Shown one piece after another: positions 35,329-46,327 of a stretch of 64,000 nt of DNA; the stretch's first letter is position 1, and each line of letters begins with the position of its first letter. The DNA is from Hemerocallis citrina. Taxonomy: Eukaryota; Streptophyta; Magnoliopsida; Asparagales; Asphodelaceae. Below the pieces are notes generated by a model. It was not told the origin of the DNA. It was given only the letters and a program-made list of their open reading frames with translations, and made no database searches. The position numbers and the translations under genes were made by a program. Location: NCBI GenBank assembly GCA_017893485.1, contig CM030363.1, forward strand, positions 176,733,744 through 176,797,743, written 5' to 3'.

Positions 35329-36882
35329 ATGGAGCTCTCATGGGTCCAAGTAGTGAAAAAAAAATCCAAAAAAAGAAATAATGATTTTCTGGGAGAGCGA
35401 GATGGGCCACATATGGCAGTTCACTCGTGGCCCAGGTATAGGCAACATCCTGGAAGCTTCCCCCTATATTCATCCCGCCTTTTCCACTCCAAGTCCTCCT
35501 CATCTTCCCTTTCTCCTTCTTCTCTTCAGAAACCCTATTCCCTGCGTTCCCCCATCGTCTGTTTCCGGTGCCTTCAGGCCGGCCACATCAAAAGATACTG
35601 TGTGGCAGATATGAAGTGCCTATTCTGTTTAAAAGAGGGCCATTCTCGACCCAAATGTTTTTCCCTCCAAAGATTGCTGGGGCTTTCCATCGGTGTCCCA
35701 ATATCGGAACAAGTTCTCGCTGCTATCGACTTCCCGGCCTTGCAACGCAACCGGCCTTCTGGATCTTCTACGGTGTCGAACATCAAAAAAGTTTCTTCCA
35801 AGGCTCCTATCCTCCCCACTCCTCCGATTAGTGATCGCCTTGTTGAGCCACCCGTTCATCCCCCTGTGTCCAAGGCCGCCTCTTCGGCTCCCCCTTCCAA
35901 GCCGATAGTTCTACAAGTCTTTATTCCTAGTATTGACCTATCGGATCGGATGAGATCTTTTGATAAGTATGGGGCCATCTCTTTCAGTGGAGGGACTATC
36001 CCCATATTCACCCTAAACTCTTTCCTCAGTGTATCTTGTAATGTGAAGGACTGGGATTGGTACCTTAGCACTTGCTCCAACGGTGATTTTGTGATTCGCT
36101 GTCCATCCCCTAAATTACTTCAAGACTTAATAGAAAACTCTTCTCTATCTATTGGATCGATATCGCTGACTATTCGTAAGTGGGTTCAAGAGTCTCCTCC
36201 CATGTCCACTCTTAAGACAGTTCCTACTATAGTTACTCTACTGGGTCTGCCTCCATTTTGTGATGCTCTACATCGGATGAGCAATTTGGTTAGATGTGTG
36301 GGTAGACTTACTAGTATTGCTTCTGCTTCTAAACTGGCATCAGGTTGTATGCAAGTTGAAGCTACTTTCGACATCCCTGAGCTACAAGAACGCACTGAAG
36401 ATTTTGTTCTGAAGGACGGACTGATTTCTTTTCCTGTGACTGTGCAATACCACAGCCCCTCTCTATCGGCTATCTCTGAGAAGGGGGCTGTTTCTCTTCG
36501 TCACCAAGTTCCTGCACTGCCCTCTCCGTCTCCATCTGCTTGTCACCCTGGGTCCGTTTCTACCTCTAAATCTCTTTGGAAAGTTCCTATCAAGGCCTCG
36601 GTGAAGAAAAAATCCAATACCCCGCACAAATCGCTCATCCCTGTTAGCAAGACGATGATTTCTCCTTCCAAACCTCCGAATCTCGTTTGGATTAATCCTG
36701 ATTTCCAATCATCTCAGCCAACTAAATCCGTTCCCAAACCTACTCAGCCACCGATCGTTCACAAGACCTCATCATCAGAGAAAAGTGTTGTTGAGCCTTA
36801 TTCCACCCTTGAGCTTCAGCCTACTGAGGTTTCTCCCGCTGCCCGCAAGCCTATCTCTTCGGCTTCTGATTGGCCCAAGTAA
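35329..36882 (+). CDS. LINE ORF1, zinc-knuckle RNA-binding protein
   Basis: 517 codons from MELSWVQVVK. Two CCHC knuckles lie at residues 78-91 (CFRC..GH....C) and 97-110 (CLFC..GH....C). A globular RRM-like region follows (about 196-345, with DWDWYLSTCSNGDFVIRCPS) and then a serine/proline/lysine-rich tail. ORF1 proteins of L1 elements bind their own RNA as nucleic-acid chaperones. The stop at 36880 is probably due to a frameshift: from about 36785 the next frame is open and continues with NPHFESDWQLFQKQAHFPAI and an acidic EEEE stretch. The first ATG is kept because it opens the frame after the leader. Confidence 0.85.
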   Translation: MELSWVQVVKKKSKKRNNDFLGERDGPHMAVHSWPRYRQHPGSFPLYSSRLFHSKSSSSSLSPSSLQKPYSLRSPIVCFRCLQAGHIKRYCVADMKCLFCLKEGHSRPKCFSLQRLLGLSIGVPISEQVLAAIDFPALQRNRPSGSSTVSNIKKVSSKAPILPTPPISDRLVEPPVHPPVSKAASSAPPSKPIVLQVFIPSIDLSDRMRSFDKYGAISFSGGTIPIFTLNSFLSVSCNVKDWDWYLSTCSNGDFVIRCPSPKLLQDLIENSSLSIGSISLTIRKWVQESPPMSTLKTVPTIVTLLGLPPFCDALHRMSNLVRCVGRLTSIASASKLASGCMQVEATFDIPELQERTEDFVLKDGLISFPVTVQYHSPSLSAISEKGAVSLRHQVPALPSPSPSACHPGSVSTSKSLWKVPIKASVKKKSNTPHKSLIPVSKTMISPSKPPNLVWINPDFQSSQPTKSVPKPTQPPIVHKTSSSEKSVVEPYSTLELQPTEVSPAARKPISSASDWPK

Positions 36883-37771
36883 TGTCAATCCTCATTTCGA
36901 GTCTGACTGGCAACTTTTTCAAAAGCAAGCTCATTTTCCCGCCATCACTGCGGCTGATCCTAAACTGCCTCTCATTAAGACCAAAAGTGATAAGTGTTCT
37001 AAAGTATCTTCTTGGACTGAGAGTGATAATCTGTTAGATGAGGAAGAAGAGGATCGCAAGAGGGATCTTGCCCATCGTAAGGTACGTTATTTAAGTGTTT
37101 TTGGGTTCTCTTTTACTATATCTTTTAGCTTGCAGTCATTTTCTTTATGTTTGGTGGGTTTTAATGCCTCTTTCAGCCGGGTTATTCTCCAACCGCGCTG
37201 TTTTTTCCCTATCGTTCTTTTAGCGAGAGGTTTTTGTTACATTTCCCCGGTCATTAAGAGAGCGATGCACGCATCGTTAGGGGTTTTCCTTCCTTTTGTT
37301 GGCACCAGTTTCTTTACTGGATTGTTCCCCTCGTCGAAGTCGACGTTTGTCCAGCTTTCCGGTATTCCCCTGTTAACTGCGTCTCCCTGTCGCACCTTTC
37401 CTACTTTGTCTACTTCGGATACCCACCAATTATCATCCTCCTTTCTGTTCAAAAAGCTGTCCAGATTGCACTCTGTTTCGACCTCGAATTCCAACCCCCA
37501 TATCATCCGTTCTAGCGCTCGATTAAGAGCCAAATCAGATGGTTGTTGCCTCCAACCTCTATCATCCACTATTCCGCCAGTTTCTGGGTGTGTGGCTGAG
37601 AGCCCACCCCTAGGCTCGATTTTTCAACTTCATTTCGAACATTGTTCTGACAGCGAACTTTTTTCCAACTCGTTAGCTTTGGGCTTTAAACCTCTTTCCT
37701 CTCCCTCGTCTCTAGCCTTTTCCATTAGAGAAAAGGAAGCTTCCAGAGTTAAAGCGTTCAAACATTATTAG
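36883..37771 (+). pseudogene. LINE ORF1 C-terminal extension / linker in second frame
   Basis: The frame open from 36785 has no ATG of its own that makes sense but continues ORF1 after a frameshift: SDWQLFQKQAHF, an acidic DEEEEDRKRD block, then a hydrophobic and serine-rich stretch, then RSSARLRAK, similar to the basic end of plant L1 ORF1. Its TAG (37769-37771) touches the ORF2 ATG (37772) with no gap. The middle part may be non-coding spacer that happens to be open. Confidence 0.5.
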
Positions 37772-40700
37772 ATGATTACGCTCTCATGGAACATTAGGGG
37801 ACTTAATTGTCCCGATAAACAAAGATCAATCTACCAATTAATTTCCTCCTCTCACTGTGATCTCATTTCCATTCAAGAATCTAAACTTGAATCCCCTTCC
37901 CCCTCGATCCTAAGTTCTATAGGAGGTTCCTTTATTTCGAAGTGGATCTCTTTAGACGCCTTAGGTGCGAGGGGAGGTATCCTCTTTGGTTATAAAGAAT
38001 CCGTTTTTTCTCTTATCTCTATTAAACGCCTCAATTATTTCCTTGTAGTTCAACTATTGTGGATTCCTATTAATGCCGTTCTGACAGTCATTTCCGTTTA
38101 CGGCCCATCTTCTTCTGGGGGTCGGCCCCTTTTCTGGACAGAATTCCAATCTCTTCTCCCTTTCTCGAACGTGTTGTGTTTGTTCTGTGGTAATTTTAAT
38201 GTTACTAGATTCGCAGCGGATAGGTCTAATTCTTCGTCTTTGGGCAATCATTGGTTCAATGATTGCATCAGATCTTTACAATTGCATGATATTCCTTAAT
38301 CGGGTAGATCTTTCACTTGGTCTAACCTTCGCCATCAACCCTCGATGGCGAAGCTCGATCGTTTCTTGGTATCCAATGTTTGGATTGACCATTTCACAAC
38401 TCTTTCGCTCAAGCATTACCCAACCCTTCTTCTGATCATGTCCCTATTGCGCTTCACTCTGATTTCCATTTCCCTCGCCATCACCAGTTCAGATTTGAAA
38501 AATTCTGGCTTCAAGACCAGGTTTTTGTTAACCTGGTCATTGAATGCCTTTCGGCAATTTCAGGATCATCCGGATTGGGAGCCATCCTTCTCAAACTTCA
38601 TGCGATCAAATTCGGTTGTAAGATTTGGCGCAACAATAGGCAATTCAACACAAACTTTCTGAAAAACTTTTTCCTCTCCACCATTGAGTCTATTGATAAA
38701 ATGGAGGAGCGTGGTCCTATCTCAATTGATCTGTTCAATGAACGCCGATCGTGTAAATTGGAATACTCGAATCTCCTTCATCAAGACCATCTGAAATGGG
38801 CTCAAGGAGCCAAATTCCGATGGCTCAAGGAGGGAGATTGCAACACAGCTTTCTTTCACAATTTTGCATCCCATAGACAGAGATGTAACCACATCTCTTC
38901 TATTTCTCAAGATGGCATGGACCTCTCTTCTGTCGAGGATATTCACCATTCTTTCCTCCTCTTCTATAAAAATCTCATTGGCACCACCAAACCCCGCTCC
39001 CTGAGTCTGGATTGGGGTCAACTTTATGGCGTAGTGTCTCACGATCTTTCTCCTCTTGAATCTCCATTTACAATGGATGAAATCAAATCTGCAGTTTTCG
39101 CCTTAAAAAGCGACGCCGCTCCTGGGCCGGACGATTTTCCTGCTCTTTTCTTCCAAAAGTTTTGGTTTTGGTTGAAAGATGACCTTTTCCGGATGTTCGC
39201 TGACCTTCATTCGGGTTCTTTCTCTTTCGATCGCATCAACTATGCGCATATTGTTCTCATCCCAAAAATTTTAGGAGCAAACACGGTGGCCAACTTCAGG
39301 CCGATTAGTCTCATCCATACAACGTTCAAAATTATTATGAAGGTCCTTGTGACTAGGCTCGGAGCAGCTATTTCCCCTCTGATCGATCCGGCCAAATCGG
39401 GTTTCATTAAGGATAGATTCATTCTTGATAGTGTGGCCGCGGCCCAAGAAGTCATCTCATATTGTCATAATACCAAGTCTGAGGGTATTCTCCTCAAACT
39501 GGACTTTCAAAAAGCTTACGATAACGTTTGTTGGGAATTCCTTCTTGATATTCTTATCCACAGGGGTTTCGGCCCCAAATGGATTGCTTGGATCAAATCC
39601 AGCCTTTTTGCGGGGACTTCTTCCATCCTTATTAACGGATCGGAGGGTCACAAATTTAAGATCAAATGTGGCCTCAGGCAGGGTGACCCTCTTTCCTCCC
39701 TTCTCTTTTCTCTAGTAGCAGATGTTTTCAGCAAGCTTCTCTGCAATGCCTGGGAAGCCAAGGTTATCGAAGGACTGGGTGGATCCCGTCTATTCAATGG
39801 TGTTCTGAATCTCCAGTATGCCGACAATACTATTATCCTGGCCAAACCTAACACTCAAACCCTCAGAAATCTGCAACTTCTTCTTTATTGCTTTGAGCTT
39901 GCCTCAGGCCTCTCTATCAATTTTCATAAATCGTCGGTTGTCTGGTTGGGAGGTTCTCCCAACAGACAGACCGAAGTCTCTGAATTTTTTAATTGCCCGG
40001 TCGCTTCGTTCCCTGTTACCTACTTGGGAATTCCTCTGAGGTGGGGTAAACTTCATAAATCAGATTGGTCCCTCCTGATTGATAAAGTTGAGTCCAGGCT
40101 ATCGGTTTGGTCTGGGAGGCAACTATCCCGCGGCGGCAGATTAATATTGCTCAATTCTGTTCTATCATCCATCCCACTATACATGATGTCGTTCTACTTC
40201 CTCCCAGCCTGGGTAATTAAAAGGATTGATCAGATTAGAAGTAATTTTCTCTGGTCGGGTTCTTCCTCTTACAACCCTGGATCGCATCTTTGTAATTGGA
40301 AACTCATTTGCTCCTCGAAAAGCGCGGGAGGTCTGGGGGTCTTAGACCTTAGACACCAAAACATTACTTTACTTGGTAAATGGATTTGGAGATTCCTTAA
40401 TATTGAGGACCTCCCATGGATCAAATGTGTCAAATCATATTACTTTGGTAACAATGATTGGTGGATCTTTCCAGATCAACCTCATAGACTGGCTTCCCCT
40501 TTTTGGAGAAGCATTTGGAAAGCGTCCGTGGCCTTCTTTTGTGGCTTAAGCCACGGTTGTGCCGATGGATCCAGGACTAGGTTCTGGACCGATATCTGGA
40601 TCGGTAATTCTTCTTTAGCCTCTGCTTTCCCTACTATATTCCCTTTGGCTTCCAACCCTACGGCGTTGGTGTCTGACTACCTTAGCATCAATGATGATCG

Positions 40701-41410
40701 CAGGGAATGGTCGATTCCTCTTTCTGTCATTCTCCCCCCACTATTGACCCCGGATTGGGATTGTCTGATCGACACTCTTAACAAAGCGGTGTGGTTAGAG
40801 AAAGAGGAATTTTATTGGCGTTGGAACTCGTCGAAGATTTTCTCGGTCAGCTCTTTTTATCATTTTCTTAACTTCAGAGGAATTCTTTCTCCTTTCTACG
40901 ACTTGGTCTGGAAGTCGTGCGCTCCTTTGAAAGTTAAAATTTTGGTTTGGTTAGCCCTTAACAATAAACTTCTTACGGTCGATAATCTCAATAAGAGGAA
41001 CATCGCATGGGGGCAACTATGCCCCTTGTGTGACGCTTTGCCCGAGAATGGCAACCACTTGTTTGTAGAGTGTGACTACTCACGCTCTCTTTGGAAAATT
41101 GCCGTCCTTGCTTGGGAAGCATCCAACGTTCCTCTCAGTCTGTTTGAATGCTGGACGAAGCGCCCCCCTAATCAGGCGTTTCACAATTCCTGGATTCTTT
41201 CCCTTGCAAATCATCTTATGGTTAGTTTGGAGGGAAAGAAACAACAGATTATTTCGTCAATGTTTCTCCCCTGCTCGTTCTTTAGCTAACGAGTACTTGT
41301 ACTTATTCAAGTATTGGATTGCCCCGTTAAAATTAGAAGCTAGAGAAGCTATGTTGGCTGAGCGTCTCGAGAATGCATCAGTTTGCCTTATTAACCTCAA
41401 CGCGATTTAA
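37772..41410 (+). pseudogene. LINE ORF2: endonuclease, reverse transcriptase, zf-RVT (inactivated)
   Basis: Endonuclease motifs: LSWNIRGLN, SIQESK, VYGP, and CGNFNVTRF where the family has GDFN (Asp to Asn at residue 141). A TAA at 38297-38299 lies inside the domain; coding resumes in the same frame (FTWSN, MAKLDRFLVS), then shifts by one base near 38415 into the frame running to 41289. Reverse transcriptase motifs: AAPGPDDFPALFF, NFRPISL, KSGFIKDRFI, LDFQKAYDN, RQGDPLSSLLF, and YADNTI where the catalytic box should be YADD (39826). The C-terminal zinc-binding domain has CPLCDALPENGNHLFVEC. A second shift near 41205 leads to WLVWRERNNRLF and the end at 41410. It would nick DNA and copy the LINE RNA if intact. 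Confidence 0.93.
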
Positions 41411-42466
41411 TTTTTTACTCTCTATCTGACGTTTTTTTTGTTCATGTTGCTCTGTTCTGCATTGTGCTTTTCTTTATTTGCACAAATTTATCAGGCTGCT
41501 CGTTTTTCTGTATAATTTGTTTCGGTTTAATGCGGTGGTACTTCAATATTCTTTTCTTACCCTTACTGGCTCGTTTGCTTTGCAGGATTGAAGGGATTAC
41601 TATTCCCTCCTTTTGTTGGTTTTGTTCCCAGTTATGGATGGGCTCTTCCGCTTTTTGATTCAGTCGTGGGCAGGCCTGTGGTCTTGGCGCTGCCCTCCAT
41701 GCTATCTCGTTCTATTGCTTTTTTGCTTCTGTTTGGACTGTTTAGACCTGGTCTCTACTTGTATGTTAAGTTCATCTAATCTTCGTGGCTTATGTTCCAT
41801 GGTAGTTTGGTCTGGAATGGATCTGTGTTGTCTTTTTTGGTTATGTTCGATGGAAGTTATTGCGATGTTAGGCTTGTGTTGGGGGTACTCCATGGTCTGT
41901 GTTATTTTCCTGACTGCCAATGCTTTGATTCTATGTTACTTCCTTCTGCTCTTTTTATTTGTCTGGTTTTAACTCTATCCTGCTAAGGGGTTCTTATATT
42001 GACTGTTTCTTTGGTTATCATCTTATTGCTTATTGTTCTTTTGATGGAGCTTTGGGATATGGCCTATATATTTATGTTCTCCAGATAGCTTGCAATGTCT
42101 TTTGCTGCGTGTTTGTCTTGTGTTTGTCCTGTCAGCGGTTTCTCTGATGCGGAGTATTCTTGTAAAGCTCCGTTATCTGTTTCAAGGTGTCTGCTGATCT
42201 CGCTGGGAGGGCTTCTCGGAGGTATTCGCAGCTCTCCCGTTCTCCCCAGTGCGGCTCGCTTTCATGGGCGATTGGTTGTTTGGGTGCTGTCGTTAATTTC
42301 GGATGTCGTTATGGATTGCCTTTGCATTTTATTCTGTATATTTCGGATTTGTGTTAGTTATAGCGACGTTTAGTTTTATTGTTTTACAGCTTGTAAGACC
42401 TTCCTATTGTAATTGATTATTATTAATGCATGTCTGGAGTCTTTAGACTCTATCCGTTTCATCAAA
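41411..42466 (+). other. LINE 3' untranslated region
   Basis: About 1.06 kb, T-rich, with several short hydrophobic frames that have no homology signal. It ends just before the 17-bp duplication with ...CCGTTTCATCAAAA. Confidence 0.75.
42437..42450 (+). promoter_or_regulatory. LINE 3'-terminal hairpin
   Basis: GAGTCTTTAGACTC forms a perfect 6-bp stem with a 2-nt loop, 16 bp before the element end. A conserved 3' stem-loop is the recognition site of reverse transcriptase in stringent-type LINEs. Confidence 0.55.
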
Positions 42467-42483
42467 AACAATTGGTGACTTAA

Positions 42484-43601
42484 GTTTGCTTATAGCAAAT
42501 ATTAGGTACAGTCCTTATTCCACCTTTTCCTAAAAAAAAAATAATAATAATTAGGTACAGCCTTGCATTGTCATTGAAATTGTATATAAATGTTGTTGCA
42601 TTGTCATTGAAATTGTATATAAATGTCCTTATGATATACATGACCACACAATGATAATGTGTTTGGAAAACACATAGAAACATGGATTTTCGTAATGAGT
42701 TTATCTGATAAATGATTGTGTTGTCTGACAACTAACTGTCCACCACAGGCTGCCTTTCAAAAATTGATGAACCGATTTGGTGACTCTTGATCATAGGCTT
42801 ATATTATTTATATATTATTTTATTGATTACCGATATGGGATATTATTAACATCTTCCCCGCTGTCTTCTTCGTGTGACGTCAGCACATTGCATGAAGCAC
42901 AACCTGAAATGCCTTAATACCGTGGTGGGCCCCATGGTTATCGCCACGTCATCTTTGGCATGTTGACCGAAGTCAATCACCACAGCCAAGGCATGTTGTC
43001 CATGTTCAAATACCCGTGGGACCCCACCTTATGTATCATCATTTTTTATTTAATTACACATTACCATACCCATATAATACCAACAGCCATTATATATTCC
43101 ATATATATATATTATATATATACAATTATACTCTTTTTTGAAAACTACGGGGTGTTACAGTGTGCATTTTTTTTGTAGGCCAGAATATAGAAAACACCCT
43201 CTACTTTTGGGCCTTTCTCAAGTTACTGCTATTAACTTTGATTTAATATGTGTGTAGCCCACTCCCCCCTCCCCCCTCCCCCCCCCCCCCCCAACACACA
43301 CACACACACACAAATTTTCATTTAGTCCACAACTGTAACGATTATCTACCTCAAAGTTTTATTTACTTTCAAGAAACTACCCTAAATTATCACAAGTTAA
43401 AGTAAAGTTAGGGTAGTTTTCTAAGAAAGGCCCGAATCATATGGTAGTTTTCTATAAGTTAGCCTTTTTTCTCTATGAATATTCTAGGATGTTATCCACA
43501 GTATTACTGGTTGTCTGACAAGTCATTCTCATTATTCGGTTCAGGTTCTGGTTATTGAGTCAGTAAAACTTCTCCACATCAGTGGCGACCTTTGAATATA
43601 T
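42484..43601. other. CACTA interior after the LINE
   Basis: A 21-bp phrase TTGCATTGTCATTGAAATTG is repeated at 42562 and 42598. CCACCACAG|GCTGCC near 42745 looks like an acceptor followed by a short open exon (AAFQKLMNRFGDS), not recognised. At 43264-43312 a poly-C tract runs into (CA)n. Nothing else coding is seen. Confidence 0.4.
43264..43312. repeat. Poly-C/(CA)n low-complexity tract
   Basis: CCCCCCT repeats, then 14 or more C, then AACACACA... . A likely assembly-sensitive homopolymer. Confidence 0.9.
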
Positions 43602-43757
43602 AATTCACCACCTAAAAAACTGAAGGTTTCTTTGTCTGAAAATCAAGAGTTACATAATAGAGTTAAGCAAGTGGAAAACCTATTGACAAATGTTCTGTCG
43701 TTGATTCATAATCGATTTTCTGGAGAAGATGTGAATGACATTGTACAGGCTGCAAGA
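43602..43757 (+). pseudogene. CACTA transposase C-terminal exon
   Basis: The frame reads KKLKVSLSENQELHNRVKQV, then ENLLTNVLSLIHNRFSGEDV and NDIVQAAR, followed by TAG and a GTATAT donor. A leucine/glutamate coiled coil followed by 'RFSG.DV' is how the plant Ptta/En/Spm (Transposase_24 type) proteins end, as I recall. Two short candidate exons follow (TTACAG|ATGCTTC.., 43980-44040, Asp/Asn-rich, and TTACAG|GTGAAGATTAG near 44137). Upstream parts are missing. Confidence 0.5.
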
Positions 43758-44429
43758 TAGGTATATTATATTTTACTCTTGGAGTTCATATTTCAATGTT
43801 GTATTTATTACTGATTTTCCATATATTTAATTCTAATGTATTGCATTTGTAATGTCATTTTTAATGTTTCTCTATCTGTTTTTGTTTGAGGGATACATTT
43901 TTTTCCTCTAATGAATGATGGAAATATCTTTTAAGAAGAGTCTAAATTGTATTTTATTTTTAATAGGTTACAGATGCTTCAAGTGCCCCTGACCATATGA
44001 ATGCTCTAAATCCAGACAATAATGAAGATAATGAAGATGATATCTACTTAGTATTAACTAATTTTTACTAAAATTGTTAGTATTTCTTATGTTGAGTTAT
44101 GCTATTATTAATTTGTTCTTTTTGTTACTTACAGGTGAAGATTAGAAGCTAATTTTCTCTTGATAGAGCAAACTTAGAAATTAAGTGGATGAGATTTTTA
44201 TAAGACTTTATATGCTTATTATATGTCAGAATGGTACTCTTAGGTTAACATTTTAACTATTTTGTAATTTGACATGCTTGTAATACTTCTTTAATTTTTA
44301 ATATGATTGAAGTTTAATTTTATTTAATTATATTTTATGGACACATTTATTTATTTTATTGTGTATTTATGTTATAATTGGATTAATATTATAAAAGAAA
44401 ATATTAAATTATCATAAGAGTAATTAGTA

Positions 44430-44870
44430 TAAAAAAATCGTGTACAGAGCAAATTATGACCTATCCCTAAAATTTGTGGGTGTATGTGTAAATAATGTCG
44501 CTAAAACCTATACCAACAGACCGCACAAAAAGAACTATACCAACGGAATAAACAAGGTGGGTATATATTCAAATATTTGGATGCGAAAACCATCGCTAAA
44601 ATCTATAGCAATGGAGTTTCAATCGTGGGTATAAGAAAGCAAAAGGTGTCGTTAAAACCTATACCAACGGATACGGAACCGTGGGTATAACACCGAGGTT
44701 TTGTCCAACGGGTGAAAAAACCGTCGCTATAGGCTGTAGTGACGGCATTGTGCCGTGGGTATAGCTAATTAAAAACTACGGAAAAATATGTTCGTTGGTA
44801 TAGGTTTTTTCGGGCTATACCTACGGTTCTTCTAATATCCCCTTATTCAAACTCGCTCTTGGGAGGTAAG
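44430..44870 (-). repeat. CACTA right subterminal repeats
   Basis: At least ten motifs of the type TATACCAACGGA, CCGTGGGTATA, GTGGGTATAT and CGCTAAAACCTATA in both orientations, mirroring the left end. A GC-richer block follows at 44840-44935, then the terminus at 44982. Confidence 0.8.
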
Positions 44871-44985
44871 CTTCCCGTTGTTCTCCGGGCTAGACAGACC
44901 CTTTCTCTCACGATGTGGGTTGACCGTTCCGCCTTTTACCCACGAATTTTTGCTGTCACTATATGTCAAATTCCTTATAGTGATT

Positions 44986-45569
<584 letters not shown>

Positions 45570-46327
45570 GTTAGTCTATTATGAGATGGTGAGATGGGCT
45601 CCTTATCGTGAGCGGGAGTTCTCAGCTTTCCGATCGCGTTTGATCGCGATCGAACGGCTTAGATTTGATCCGCTTATCTTCAGAAAGTTGAGGGATAAAA
45701 TCGAAAACCCCCATCTCTATCTCTCTTTCTTTCTCACGATCTGAAGAACCTCCTCTCCCTCCCGCTCTCTTTCTTCGTCGAGTAAATCCCTACTTCGACG
45801 CCTCTCCCTCCTGCTCTGTCTCCGACTCTTCGTCAAAACCACTCTCTCCTCGACGACAAACCCAGCTCAGCCTCTCTTTCGGCTGGAGAAACCGAAATCG
45901 ATGTTAGGGTTTCGATTGAACGTGATTAGGGTTTCAATTTCTTCTCTCAGTGGGTTCTCTCTCTCTGCGACGAAAATCCCAAATCACGATTAGGGTTTCA
46001 TTTTCTACTCTTGGTAGGGTTCTCTCTCTTCGATGACCCAAATCGCGTGAGATCTATCTTCAAAATGGGGGCATTTTGTGGATATCGAAACCCCTTAGTG
46101 CAGTGAGTTTGGCTGATGCTTGATGTCCTCTGTCCTTGACTGCTATTACAGGCTCAGATTTCGGAGGGAAGTGTTTGATTCTCATACATGCTTTTATGAT
46201 TTCTGTTAAATTTCTTGCATTTTCTTTCAATTGTGTGTGTAGGCAATGATGAGATTCATTTTGATATAAGTTGGTTATTTATTTTTGGGGATTGAAATTA
46301 TTGTTTTGAAGCATATTTGGTTGTTTT
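45570..46327 (+). repeat. Left TIR of the Pack-MULE-like element
   Basis: Begins GTTAGTCTATTATGAGATGG and ends about GAAGCATATTTGGTTG. The region has TCTCTCTC-rich leader sequence and several AGGGTTTC motifs, typical of promoters and 5' leaders of plant housekeeping genes, which may be its origin. Confidence 0.85.

Larger units (their letters stand above)
34262..42466 (+). mobile_element. L1-type LINE, full length, 8.2 kb
   Basis: It is flanked by a perfect 17-bp duplication AACAATTGGTGACTTAA (34245-34261 and 42467-42483), preceded on the left by TTTT, as expected for L1 target-primed insertion. Order: 5' leader (34262-35328), ORF1 with two zinc knuckles, ORF2 with endonuclease, reverse transcriptase and C-terminal zinc-binding domain, a 1.06-kb 3' region, a terminal hairpin, and a short A-run (CATCAAAA). 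Codon use is coding-like and richer in G+C than the surroundings. ORF2 has one stop, two frameshifts and two altered catalytic residues, so this copy is inactive. Confidence 0.95.
30256..44982. mobile_element. CACTA (En/Spm) element with captured gene fragment
   Basis: The left terminus CACTGCAAGGAATTTGCC and the reverse complement of the right terminus, CACTATAAGGAATTTGAC, agree at 15 of 18 positions and begin CACT. Flanking ATT at 30253-30255 and 44983-44985 gives the 3-bp duplication of this superfamily. Subterminal regions are packed with TATACCAACGGA and CCGTGGGTATA motifs in both orientations, as expected for transposase binding sites. Without the LINE it is about 6.5 kb. It carries exon-like pieces of a SAC3/LENG8-like gene and a small C-terminal transposase exon; the catalytic TNPD-type region is absent, so it is non-autonomous. 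Confidence 0.85.

Noticed and set aside
36785..37771. 328-residue frame as an independent hydrophobic membrane protein
   Set aside because: It overlaps ORF1 in a shifted frame and lies wholly in the LINE between ORF1 and ORF2; composition follows the T/C-rich sense strand.
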